From contig LXFE01003051.1 in the NCBI GenBank assembly GCA_001929475.1, positions 335 through 13,006 on the forward strand: 12,672 nt of DNA. Reading direction: 5' to 3'. The notes under the pieces are model-generated. The model searched no databases and was not told the DNA's origin. It worked only from the letters and a program-made list of their open reading frames with translations. Made by a program: the position numbers and the translations under genes. The stretch comes from Neolecta irregularis DAH-3 (lineage: Eukaryota; Ascomycota; Neolectomycetes; Neolectales; Neolectaceae). Each line of letters opens with the position of its first letter. Within the stretch, counting starts at the first letter, position 1. This document shows, in pieces, positions 1 to 9,836 of this stretch.

Positions 1-127
1 AGCTGGTACACTGCTGTGCAGCCATTTGACCGCTCCCGGGGTTTCCACCTCTGTAATTTCCTGTTTTCACGTTCTCTTATTTTGTCGCTCTGCTCTTTCC
101 ATTTGTTACCAGCCTGCTGCTGGCAGC

Positions 128-135
128 TATAAATA
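128..135 (+). promoter_or_regulatory. TATA-box match (TATAAATA)
   Basis: TATAAATA is an exact match to the fungal TATA consensus TATAWAWR. It is followed by a pyrimidine-rich stretch (about 140-157). No convincing ORF follows within several hundred bases, so the site may be fortuitous, drive a non-coding transcript, or serve a gene that was not recognised. Confidence 0.3.
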
Positions 136-670
136 TGGACTGTCTTTCTTCTTTATAGTTTAGCCAATTGTATTAACTTATTTCTGTTTCTAAGTCTTGA
201 CGACTCAAGCGACTGAAAGCCAATACCACCGCGCTCACCTATCAACAATTAACAATCTATTATAATCCTATTAACGCCTGCAACATCTAGCTGCACCCTG
301 CGTGCAACACCCTTGACGAGGGACTGCAAGTGGAAGCTCGGGTACAAATAAGAGCAGGTTGTATGCAAGATAAGCGGACGTTGACTAGATAAGATGTTGA
401 GTGTTGTAGGTGTAATCTAGAATCTACATATCAAGGTTGTCGTTGTTGGTGCAAGTTTGCGAACTCGACCGTGCCATCTTGTCTCACTGGCGACAATTAA
501 GAGCACGGGGCTAATATAACCGGGCAGGAGCAAGCGCACGTGCATAATATTAGGGGGAGGGAGGGAAGGGCAACACGTGACTGTCTGGCCGGCGCATTAC
601 CGTCGCTCGTTTTCTGCTCTGGGTGCTCGTGGGCCAGGCGTGTCTCGCGCCCGCGCATAGCACCGCGCAG

Positions 671-705
671 ATTAGACCTGACGCAGCGATTAGACCTGAC
701 GCAGC
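671..705. repeat. 18-bp tandem duplication
   Basis: ATTAGACCTGACGCAGC occurs at 671-687 and again at 689-705, separated by one base. It is a perfect 17-bp direct repeat with period 18, inside a GC-rich island (about 560-830). Another period-18 similarity around CCACCTCCAG follows at about 776-806. No coding function is evident. Confidence 0.85.
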
Positions 706-1801
706 CGTTTGGCGCTGCTGCTGCTGGTGCTGGCCCCTCCGCCTCTGGGACAGTCTCTCTGCCTCTGGTACCAATTCCACCTCCAGTACAAACTCCACCT
801 CCAGCGGCACCACCGCCGCCCTGCACGCAATTGAATCTCAGAGTAATCAATCCTGATTGATAAGAGTGATCAACCATTTACAACAAGATTGAATTAATAA
901 CAAAGCATGAGTCGAATCTGATAACGAGTATGAGTTTGCGATTAACGAGCATCGAATGAACGAGTAAGTTCAGCGGCGATGAAACGGCCACCACCCTGAA
1001 AAACATAAATTTCAAAATACCAAATTTCTCCTACACCAGCCAATGGAAATTAATGAGCAGATGGTACAATTAGATATCACAGATTGAGAAAATAGAAGAT
1101 TTAATTCCAAAAAAGCAGCCGCAGCTGCATATGGAATCCCATGTTCCACTTTTGTTGGTTGCATCCAAGGTATCACAAATCACCACACAAGCCATGAAAA
1201 TAAACATAAATTAAGACCAACACAAGAACAATTCCTTGTTCCATAGATCCTTGAGCTAGATATGCAAGGACATCCTGCATCTCATGCTGTAAACGGTTAC
1301 ACGAACGCGATCAGGTTACACAAGGCGCACTAGCGGATCTCGTGTCACATTCTATTATTTCGATAACTGAAAACTCGCAAATGCTCCTCTAGTGATTGCA
1401 AGACTTTTCAAAATTTGTCAAAAGTAAAGGACGTGGTGTGGGAGGTGTTATCACACTCACTAGTCATATTTTTAGTTATTTTGGAAATTTTGTAGATTAA
1501 TAACAAGACATGATAACATAGGGGAGGGCTGCTAATCGGGTCGTAATTATTTTATTAATATAATCAAAAAACGGTATTTCGGGAAGGTTGAAGATTTGAG
1601 CTTTGACTACATGTGGAACAAAGTTTATTGTGGACGCTTCGGGGATCGGCAATCAGAGGAGGTTACTGCCGTGGAGGTTGTTGATAAAGGGAAGAAATTT
1701 TTATCAGCGCGATCCCCTATTCGATCCTTTCCACGAGTTGCATCATTGATTCCCTAGAAGGCGAAATATAAACCCGAACATTCCTGAATTATCACTCAGC
1801 C

Positions 1802-2847
1802 ATGGACTGTCCATTCTCTAAAATGGGAGAGCGACCAGAGAATGATCCACCGCTGACGCCACCGTTATCAGAAGTTGATACCGGCATAAATAACATCGCA
1901 AACGAAGCAGTTTATGTGTTGCGACTCGAGTCACTAGCAATTGCTCATGTCGCTGACAATTTATCCTCGAATTCAGGCTCATTTGTACGGGCTGTACTTG
2001 CTATCTTTCAAGCGCATCGGGCCCGAGGGAAAGTTATTTTTACGGGTATGGGGAAAAGTGGAAAGATTGCTCAGAAAATCGTTGCTACTTTCCTGAGCCT
2101 TGGAATTGAGACTACATTTTTGCATCCTACAGAAGCCCTCCACGGAGATCTTGGTACTGTGAGAGAGGTATACTGGGTATTTTAACTTTGATCTGATGAC
2201 AGGGCGATATAGTCATTGCTTTGTCAAACAGCGGTTCAACTTCAGAGATTAACAATATAATACCGCTGATTTCCTCGAGGAATGTCCAAGTGATTTCAGT
2301 ATGCTCTGAACCGTCTTCAACCCTCGTTCGAATTTCAAACATTGTGATAGACTCATCAATACCGCCTCCTCTCCAGGAGATAGCTGCATTTGGAGTCAAT
2401 TCACCAACGACTTCAACAACAGTCCAATTAGCAATTGGAGATGCGCTCGCTCTAACATTGTCAGGCCTGATTCACTTGGACGTTTCAAAAACTTTCTCGG
2501 AAAATCATCCAGGAGGGCTCATCGGCAGGCGACTGATGGACGATATGATAAAATTTGCCGACCTACCACGTATTAGTATCTTTGGAAGCTTGTTAGAGGC
2601 AATGGAGGCAAGCTTTATGCATTCTTCTAGGTGCGTGCTAGTACATGAGAATGATGTCATTCTGGGCATTGTATCGCCCGAAAGGATACGACAAAACTTT
2701 AGAAAAGAGGTAAAAGCAGGTGAGATTATGATAAGATTTGAGTGTCTTCCATGTCATGATGAAAGATGTCTTGTCAGTGACTTTGACGGCCGTGGGATGG
2801 TCTTGTTGCATCGTTCTGGAGAGCGAGTCGGAATTTGGGGTAACTAA
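1802..2847 (+). CDS. SIS-domain sugar-phosphate isomerase, KdsD/KpsF/GutQ-like
   Basis: Exons 1802-2167 and 2203-2847 (35-nt GT-AG intron, phase 0) give 336 residues. The start is the first in-frame ATG, in the context CAGCCATGG. Residues ~35-250 form a SIS (sugar isomerase) domain with the hallmarks of bacterial arabinose-5-phosphate isomerases: phosphate loop GMGKSGK (82-88), TEALHGDLG (E111, H114), SNSGSTSE, SPTTSTT and HPGG (H224). These correspond to the catalytic Lys/Glu/His regions of E. coli KdsD, although the KdsD catalytic lysine was not placed with certainty. The last ~85 residues are where bacterial enzymes carry two CBS domains; here they are shortened and diverged. The PPLTPPLS stretch near the N terminus resembles what I recall of fungal homologues, which are largely uncharacterised. 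KdsD makes arabinose-5-phosphate for the lipopolysaccharide sugar KDO, which fungi do not make, so the fungal substrate is unknown. Probably cytosolic, since no signal peptide is seen. Confidence 0.9.
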
Positions 2848-3712
2848 CGGTGTTGTCTCAGGGGTTGGATTATAATGTTACATTATCTCTGCATATAGCA
2901 ATGATTTCCCGAGAATTATGAGAATTACTTGGAGTGACTGCGAGAATAAGTACCGCGGAGTTCACGGTATAACTTTTGAACATTAGACTCTAGAATGAAT
3001 AGCCTCGCACTAATGGCACCGGAGAAAGGCTCTAAAGGAGCTTTCGTAACTAATCAAGTCACAGGAACAACCCCTTTTTTCTTTTGAAGTCTTAATCGTA
3101 AGGCAAGCAATTGATCAGAAAGCATCATATAAATTTACATATGCGCTGATAAATAGTTGACTCGGAAAGTTATAAGTGAGTTCTTTATCTACCTGAAGTA
3201 ATTATAATGCTCGTTTATGTTTTAAGCTGCAGGGAAAGAGTCCCAGTATCATATGTCCAGGTTGCAATCTTAATCTCAGGAACCAAGAGGATACGATTCC
3301 CCACTAAGGTACACTTCAATCTAGTCAAGCTGAGCAAGGGAGACAACATGCACAAAAGAGCTCCTCCAGTCTATCATGGGTTAATATATCCGGTTAGCAT
3401 CGAAAAATCCGATTCCTGCCCTTGATAAGAAACCGCACGCTGAGTGCCTACCACTAATTCCCCTCCGAAGAGAAAGGCATGATCGTGCTCGTAGAGGCTA
3501 AAACCCTGTCAAAGCCCCTAAAGACCCTACGAATCTGTTTAACTTGAAGTTCATGGCAAATTTGAAAACAAAAGCTGAGCGTGGCACGGGCTTGGAGTTG
3601 CTTAGAAAGCCACTGGTCTCACTTTTGACCCCTTTCCCTCCACCAATTCACTCTTTGTCGCGTACTACTACTCCCCATATTTTATTACCCATTATCCCTT
3701 CATTAAGCAAAT
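2848..3712. other. Intergenic region, SIS gene to BGL2
   Basis: This 865-bp spacer must hold the 3' end of the SIS gene and the BGL2 promoter. A 72-codon open frame at 3207-3425 has no recognisable domain and no family-like composition, and I do not call it a gene. A short pyrimidine-rich stretch (about 3615-3680) lies just upstream of the BGL2 start and fits a promoter or 5' leader. Confidence 0.6.
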
Positions 3713-4824
3713 ATGCGAGCTAGTACGTTTGCACTCGCCTTATTTTCTTCACTCGGCTCTGCTAGCGCTGTAGGACTACTTGGATTTTGTCTCGGGGCCA
3801 CCGTACACTCAGTTGATCTATTTGTTGTTAAATTCCTTTAGCATGCAGACGGCACATGCAAGTCCCAAAATGATTTCGAATTAGATTTTGCTGCTCTGAA
3901 GCCATATACCAATACAGTACGGATTTACAGTTTATCGGATTGTAATACCTTGCAAAACATATTGCCAGCTCTCAAGACTTCAGAATTCAAAATTCTTCTC
4001 GGAATCTGGCCTACTGATGATAGTCACTTTGCCGCTGAAATTGCTGCTATGAAAAAATACCTTCCGATGTATGGTGTCAATAACATTATCGGTATTACCA
4101 TCGGATCTGAAGTATTGTATCGCAAGGATCTGACTGTCGACGCACTTGCTGCCAGGATCAACACTGTCAAATCTAGTCTTGCTGCACTGGGATTTGGCGG
4201 CGTTAAAATTGGGACCGCTGATTCCTGGAATATCCTCATAACTGACGCTGTGCGACCAGTAATCGAGGTTTCTGATCTACTCTTGGTGAATGCTTTCTCT
4301 TATTGGCAGGGGTTCGACTCGATCTTTATGGGTGGTCTTACATTAGGGAAGCACCAGCCGATATGGCGCATTCTTTTGTAGATGTATCCGTAATATCTCT
4401 ACTTCAGGAACTGAGCGATCTAGGACATTGCACAATCTAAAACATTCATCGAGAGTGTCAAAGGTAACAGCACCGGCTTTGACTTTTACGTTGGGGAAAC
4501 TGGATGGTATCTTACTTCATGTCCGATTCGTGTATTGAGGAATCAGGCCAAGCGAAGGGGCGGCATTTCAAAGCGCAACATGCAATCTCTCCATCGCTGC
4601 CTCCTACTGGCAGACCGCTATTTGTGGAATCAGAAAATGGGGAATAAATGTTTTTGTCTTTGAGGGTATGAATAAGTTTATTGTAGATGATTGACTCGAT
4701 AGCTTTCGATGAACCCGGAAAGCCATCCGCTACAAGTGATACAGGCGTCCAAGTTGAAGGAGTAGAAGGTCACTGGGGAGTTTTCACTGTAGACCGCAAA
4801 GCCAAATACAATCTCACTTGTTAA
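3713..4824 (+). CDS. BGL2: Glucan 1,3-beta-glucosidase / glucanosyltransferase, GH17 (Bgl2 family)
   Basis: Six exons: 3713-3802, 3842-4311, 4347-4383, 4424-4506, 4547-4665 and 4703-4824 (921 nt, 306 residues). The introns are 39, 35, 40, 40 and 37 nt. Yeast Bgl2 is about 313 residues, so the length fits. Residues 1-19 are a signal peptide ending ASA, so the enzyme is secreted to the cell wall. Bgl2-type landmarks run in order: HADGTCKS, SDCNTLQN, WPTDDSH, GSEVLYR (E120, predicted acid/base), ADSWN, NAFSYWQG, VGETGW (E224, predicted nucleophile), SYWQTAICG, FEAFDEP and HWGVFT. No GPI signal is seen; the protein ends NLTC, a possible N-glycosylation site. The family cleaves beta-1,3-glucan and re-links it through beta-1,6 bonds during wall remodelling. 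Several junctions split family motifs: intron 2 splits the Gly of SYWQG, intron 4 the Trp of GETGW, and intron 5 the Ala of FEAFDE. That is strong support for the model. Intron 2 has the unusual donor GTTCGA. Confidence 0.93.
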
Positions 4825-5271
4825 GTAGTGACTTTCAGTTCTTGGGAGAATATAAACTGGAATTTAATATATGTTATATCGCAAAAACATGTTGGAGCTG
4901 TTTTGCATTATCGAAATTGGATCTGACGCGTGCAACTTGGCAACGCGTAATTGAACCAGCCCCTCTTAACCTCCTTTGTGAGCAGATGCTTTGGGAATGT
5001 CCAGTCCTGGCACAAACACAGTGGTTCGGTTCAATCAGTTCCTAGTATCTCATTTACTTTTCAACAGAGAACTATATTGTAGAGTTTACAAGTTTATCGA
5101 CCATCAGGGGTGCGAGATCTTCCCAAGCGTCAGAATAGAACCCCGCCAGCGCTACCGTCCGTACTAACCTGAAAATCCCTTCCCGCTTCCTTTAGATATC
5201 AAACAACATCTACCACATACCCTCATCTGCTGTTGTTGCCTTTTAATAATCAAATAGTTCTCTGACTGTTA
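4825..5271. other. Intergenic region, BGL2 to coiled-coil gene
   Basis: This 447-bp spacer holds the end of BGL2 and the promoter of the gene starting at 5272. An open frame at 4818-5045 shows no domain and overlaps the BGL2 stop, so it is not called. The region contains two ACGCGT boxes (separate entry) and a pyrimidine-rich stretch near 5160-5245. Confidence 0.65.
4926..4948. promoter_or_regulatory. Pair of MluI cell-cycle boxes (ACGCGT)
   Basis: ACGCGT occurs at 4926-4931 and 4943-4948, 17 bp apart start to start. The sites lie about 100 bp after the BGL2 stop and about 330 bp before the ATG of the coiled-coil gene. In yeasts this hexamer (MCB) is bound by the MBF complex (Mbp1-Swi6, or Cdc10-Res) and drives G1/S transcription. 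I saw no other ACGCGT in the window. Binding in this species is inference. Confidence 0.45.
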
Positions 5272-8200
5272 ATGTCCGCATTGCTGATCTGTTCAGGAAG
5301 AGCACAACTCCTGGCGATGACTGCAAAAGGTCCCCCACCCCTGAACGATCTTGTCATCAAATGGCGTGGTAAGATTTTGGTAGTGAATCTTCCTTTGGAC
5401 GATCTTCGAGAACCGTTCTCATCAGAAATGCTCCAGGTTTGTCAAACTTTGATGCAAGAATGGGCGACCTATGATGTAAGTCCAAAATCAAAAATCAGCA
5501 CAGTTTCTGATCTTTGAATTCAACAGGCCCAAGAAAACCTGCTCGATTTTTCAAGTCGGGAGATATATCCTAGTGAGAATGAAGTCGTGGAGAAAATAAC
5601 CGATGTGATCGTGTCAATTCCGAACGAATATGGTATGTCGACGTGTTCGTTCTATTATGTTTCGCTCATGCCATGTACTGACCTTTTTCTTTGCAGAGTG
5701 GCTCTTTTATCTATCACAATTACGAGATAAAAGACTCAAGGCGATGAACTACCCTCACCAGCAGTTCCAGAATATGAATGGAAACAATATGGTAAGAGCA
5801 CCCGTCAAGCCTCACTGATTGAATAGTATCACGGGCAGCTTCCTCCGACCCCGGGTGGGCTTCCGCAGCCTTTTCGTAACCCATCGCTGCCATGGCCTCA
5901 TTCTCAACAACGGGTAGGCTTCATGCCACAGATGCACACGCCTCCAAGTCCCTGGGGCAATATTCCTACCGCTTTCTCTCATCAAATGCAACCACAATAT
6001 GGGCACCCCCAGTGGCAAAACCATGTCATGGCTTATCGTATGTCGCCTGAGCTGGGTGCATTACAGTGGGGCCAACAACATCCGACTCACTATCAAGTTC
6101 CGCATAATGCTGGCTTTGAGCCAAAAGAGCAAACTCTTGGTCTGAATCTCCGAATAGAAGATGAACTCGTCACAAACCCTTCTGAGGTAGGATCGCGGCC
6201 AGTCACTGGAAAATCAGATATTGTGACCAACCCTTCTGAGGCTCCGGGAACGCCCAAGCATAGCCCTGCTCCAAGTTTTGGCTTTCAGTCCTCTTCTAAT
6301 GCTCCGGGTGTACAACGTCGATTAAATGCCAACGCCCCTGAATTTAAATCTGGCGAGTTCAAATTTGCGGTGGCATCAAATACGGTTTCTCGATCAACTT
6401 CTTTCAACATTAATGCACCCGAGTTTAAGCCGTCGGAGGGATTCATCAAGCCTGTTTGTGAGAAAAAGATTATCCCAATTGTCTCACCTCCACCTGAGAA
6501 GCCTCAAATTGTTGTGCCGGGGCAAGAATGCTATGGGAGGCGTGGCGATGGAACACTTTCAAGAGCAATGTCGAACGATGAACGGTTCAGGACATTTACA
6601 TTTCCCCCCTCGCCTGTGAAACAAACCGTCTGTGATACAGGCTCGTCGTCACCAGAGCGAGAGTATTCACCTTTGAACCTTGCAATTCCTATATGTTCAT
6701 CACAAAGTACAAATTCTTTTGTGAGCATACTGATCGTGAAGCGACCGATACTCTAGATTTGAGAAAAGCTATTTGCAAGGAAGATAGTGGTTATCTCAGC
6801 CCTTCGCACCAAGATCCGCATAGCGCTCCTCCTTCAACGTCATTCAAATCCTGGACTGTCCCCTCGATTGTGTCGACAACCGAGATGGAGGATACCCAAA
6901 TTCCTAACTGCACAACAGCTAATTCGACCAATATGCCTTTAAAAGCAATTAATCTAGCAGCATTGGAGAGATCGAGTGAAGATTATGACGACGAACTAAC
7001 AGTTCGACCTCGGTCAAGACTCAAACCCCGAAAAAATCATTCAGAGATGATTGAGCGTATCGTGAGTGCACAAATTGACCCGATGGTCAAAGCTCTTGCG
7101 CAAATTCAACGCACTGTGGATGAATTTGGACATTCTCAACCCGAGAGAACTGGGGTTGCGCACAGCGACGCGGATGATGAAGATGACGAGTCGGACAAGC
7201 AAAAAGCCTCTAATGGTCTTCAACGACGACACGTTAATAACAATATGGACAAAGTCAAGAATGCGGTCCTCGAAGCCATGCGTAGCGAACAAATGAATTC
7301 CTGTCAAATTTCTGAAATGCAGACGATTGTTCAAGAACTCCAAGCCCAGCTAATGGCATCCGAATCAAACCTTGAAATTGAACAGAGTCTCCGTGAGAGT
7401 CTTGAGAAGCGGATTGCTCAATTACAAAAAGATTTTGATAATGTTCAACGTGCGTGCGAAGAAGCGAAAAGCTCTGCAGCGGAAGCCGAACGACAACTTC
7501 GTGGACTTGATCACGAACGAACGCAACGAGACCGAAGGCTCATGGAAGCTCAGAATCGAGTGGTGGTGATGGAAGGAAGTCATAATGCGTTACAAACTTC
7601 TGTTGGAGAACTTACCATGAAAACCGCTGTTCTCCAAAGTTCGCTTGAGGAAGCAAAGTCGAGTAATGATAAAGTCAACAAGATGCTTGAGGAATTCCGA
7701 TCTAATAATTTCCGGCTACAGACTGAACTTGAAGCGCTTCGTATTCAAAAGGAAGCTCTTGCTTCTAGTCATGAACAAATTGTTCGGAAATACACCAAAT
7801 TGGAAGAAGATATGATGCGTTCTGCGGCCGAGATCGCTGATGAACAACGACGTTGGCGCACTCGGGTGGATGAGACTTGTGCAGAAAAGCTAGTGCTTGA
7901 AAGACGGATGGAAGAGGAGAGTCGACGAACCCGGCAACTTTCAGGGGAACTTCGGCATGCCCAGGCCGATCAGCGCGAAGTGGTTAAACTGCGCATCCAA
8001 CTTGACGAAGTCAATGCCGTGAACCGGCGCTTGGAAGCTGCGATGGAAAATGTTCGAGTAGAGTTGGACCAAAAGGCTCAAGTAGACGCTGAACATGCGG
8101 TCCGAGCTGCTTTACAGGATATCCGTTTAGAAAAAGAGTCGCTTGAATCCCGTTTGGAGCTGTCGGCCCTTGCAAACGATAGTCTACGGAACGAAGTCTC

Positions 8201-8810
8201 TCATTTAGAAACCCAGCTTCGCGAGATCGCTAGTGTCACATCCGCAAGAGAAGATCTCTTTAGTAACATTCAAAAAGATCTATCGTATCGTGCCACAGAA
8301 TTAGATGCCGCTCGCGAGCAAATCAAATTATTCAATCGCAAAGCCCGAGAATCTGATCAACTTTGTCGCGAAACATATGAACTCAAAACTAAATTACTGG
8401 AAAAGGAACGCCGCGTGGGACAACTTGAATTACTTGTAGTCTCATCTGAAGCTCAATATTTAAAGAAAATCAAAAAGCAGGACGCGGAGATTTTTCGAAC
8501 GAGGGAGCAAATTCGTAGGCAGTCGAATGAAATTGCAGATCTGATAGAGGGACAAACACCTAGTGGTCAATTTAATGATCGCCAGCTCTTACGTAAATAC
8601 GAAATCGTGAAATCACGACTCAAGAATGAACGGCAAGAACGTCATATTCTGGAGAAAGAAATACGTCGATTGAGCGTGGTGTCTGCTCCGTCTAGTATTA
8701 TCGCCCCATCGACGCCTGCTTCTGATATCTCAAAATCAAACACGACGTCTCCTGATCTACGGCGGTCTATATTTGATCATCACGGCCTCAACGGCACGAA
8801 TGGTTACTAG
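5272..8810 (+). CDS. Large coiled-coil protein with two PAM2-like motifs
   Basis: Exons 5272-5475, 5527-5632, 5697-5791, 5827-6706 and 6742-8810 (3354 nt, 1117 residues); introns of 51, 64, 35 and 35 nt. The start is the first ATG after an in-frame stop at 5263-5265; M16 is an alternative. Residues ~16-115 are a small conserved-looking region of unknown fold. Residues ~135-430 are Pro/Gln/Ser-rich and probably disordered, with a duplicated VTNPSE and two PAM2-like motifs (LNANAPEF at 301-308, FNINAPEF at 328-335). After the basic segment RSRLKPRK, residues ~605-1075 form a long Glu/Gln/Arg/Lys-rich coiled coil, followed by a Ser/Thr-rich tail. PAM2 motifs bind the MLLE domain of poly(A)-binding protein, so an mRNP or transport scaffold is plausible, but no family was recognised. 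For the last intron, acceptor 6756 (50 nt) would also stay in frame and remove five residues; 35 nt fits the neighbouring introns better. Confidence 0.85.
6319..6432 (+). other. Two PAM2-like (PABP MLLE-binding) motifs
   Basis: Codons 6322-6345 encode LNANAPEF and codons 6403-6426 encode FNINAPEF followed by KP. PAM2 motifs in Paip2 and ataxin-2 read LNPNAKEF followed by a Pro; the spacing of the key hydrophobic residue, Ala and Phe is identical here. The second copy has Phe in place of the key Leu. Both lie in a low-complexity, presumably disordered part of the protein, as PAM2 motifs usually do. Confidence 0.7.
7278..8688 (+). other. Long coiled-coil segment
   Basis: Roughly 470 residues (about 605-1075 of the protein) are dominated by Glu, Gln, Arg, Lys, Leu and Ala with Leu/Ile/Val spaced in heptad fashion and almost no Pro or Gly. 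This indicates an extended parallel coiled coil and hence dimerisation. It resembles tethers and scaffolds in general rather than one family. Confidence 0.85.
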
Positions 8811-9038
8811 TTTGGTCACCGTTTATATTTCATCATTTTTTGGGTGCGGAGGATACGTTCAATATGGTTGGAGACGCATTTACTTTTCGGATATAATTAC
8901 ATTTAGGATATTTTTTGGATCTTAATAGAGCTGTGCTATAATCTTATTTCGTGGAAGCGAGCAGAGTTGAAGTGATTATGTAAACTCCAGTTGATCTGCC
9001 CGTGATGTTTTGACGGACTGACGTTTCATATGACGTCC

Positions 9039-9728
9039 ATGTTTTCAGGAACAGTTATGCGGCGAATCGTCAAGGAGAAAGAATCTCTTCGCCGAGATCC
9101 TCCTCAAGATATCCGAATTGTAGAGCTGGGTGATAGCGATATTACAGACCTGCAGGCGCTAATCATGGGCCCAGGTATTCACCTTTCCAAAAATGATAAT
9201 CTATAGAAAAAACTCCGTTTGAAGGAGGTGCATTTAAATGTAAAGTAATCTACGGCAGCGATTATCCCTCTGGCCCACCAACATGTAACTCTATTTCGTT
9301 TACAGCTTATTCCCAGGTACTTTTATCACGAGGATATTTCATCCTAATATCTCCACGTCTGGCCAAGTATGTCTCAACACTCTTAAAAAGGACTGGAACT
9401 CTGAAATGACAATATCTCATGTCTTACTCGTACGATAAATCTCGAGCCCAAGTGATTGAAATAGACTGTGAAATGTCTATTAATTAACCCGTTCCCTGAA
9501 TCCGCTTTGAACGAAGATGCAGGGAAATTACTACTTGATGGGTTTTCCTTGTTTGCACGGCAAGCAAAACTGATGACGTCGATCCATGCAATCAAGAGTT
9601 TGCAAGTGGATGAGATTCTGGGGTACTCGATGAATCCCGGTAGTGCTGTAGAGGATGTACAGGTACAGCAGACTGAATGTGTGAAAAAGAAAGATGATAT
9701 ACGGAGACGAGGGTTGAAGAGGTTGTAA
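9039..9728 (+). CDS. UBE2S: Ubiquitin-conjugating enzyme E2, UBE2S family (APC/C chain-elongating E2)
   Basis: Exons 9039-9174, 9207-9284, 9317-9429 and 9465-9728 (591 nt, 196 residues); introns of 32, 32 and 35 nt. The UBC domain spans residues ~5-150: [19 protein letters not shown] (HPN at 80-82) and the predicted active-site Cys90 in [13 protein letters not shown]. The next stretch, [20 protein letters not shown], is diagnostic of UBE2S (human KCLLIHPNPESALNEEAG). A basic tail follows, ending RRRGLKRL. Human UBE2S ends LRRL, the peptide that docks on the anaphase-promoting complex, so the C terminus appears conserved. UBE2S extends Lys11-linked ubiquitin chains on APC/C substrates in mitosis. 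The start is uncertain: ATG 9057 (six residues later) is possible, and TTTTCAG ending at 9048 could be an acceptor for an upstream exon. The ASK1 start lies 230 bp downstream. Confidence 0.93.
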
Positions 9729-9836
9729 CAGAAATAGACAGGGTAACATTTGCTTTGTGGGTGTCATCTGTGTACATCGTGACCAGCGCCGTGACACCCT
9801 CACTGCACTATCACGCAGCACTGAGTCAATGCACTC

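Larger units (their letters stand above)
1..1801. other. Gene-poor 5' region
   Basis: No coding region here could be supported. Open frames over 60 codons occur only at about 497-877, on both strands and overlapping each other, inside a GC-rich low-complexity patch. None shows a recognisable domain. From about 860 to 1800 the sequence is AT-rich with stops in all frames. The last few hundred bases are presumably the promoter and 5' leader of the SIS gene that starts at 1802. Because introns in this genome are so short, a gene made of several tiny exons could be missed, so this is absence of evidence only. Confidence 0.6.

Noticed and set aside
497-877. Overlapping open frames on both strands, including a Ser/Thr-rich one ending near 856
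   Set aside because: They arise from a GC-rich low-complexity patch, conflict with each other and show no domain. The Ser/Thr-rich frame lacks a signal peptide or GPI signal that would make it a wall protein.
2998-3060. Possible hairpin or tRNA-like sequence around AAAGGCTCTAAAGGAGCTTT
   Set aside because: Pairing is imperfect and there is no B-box (GGTTCGANTCC) or cloverleaf. No tRNA was found elsewhere either.
3207-3425. 72-codon open frame
   Set aside because: No recognisable motif, no clear splice partners, and average composition for intergenic DNA.
4299-4824. Decayed GH17 pseudogene with several frameshifts
   Set aside because: Each apparent frameshift coincides with a 35-40 nt GT-AG segment whose removal restores the family motifs, so the gene is intact.
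6693-6741. Separate gene starting at ATG 6693 for the coiled-coil part
   Set aside because: Joining across the 35-nt intron at 6707-6741 gives one continuous frame with the upstream PAM2 region and a total length divisible by three. The ATG lies in the other frame, partly inside the intron.
9031-9038. CRE-like TGACGTCC just before the UBE2S start
   Set aside because: It is a single imperfect site, directly at the start codon, and too close to the ATG to be a convincing upstream element.
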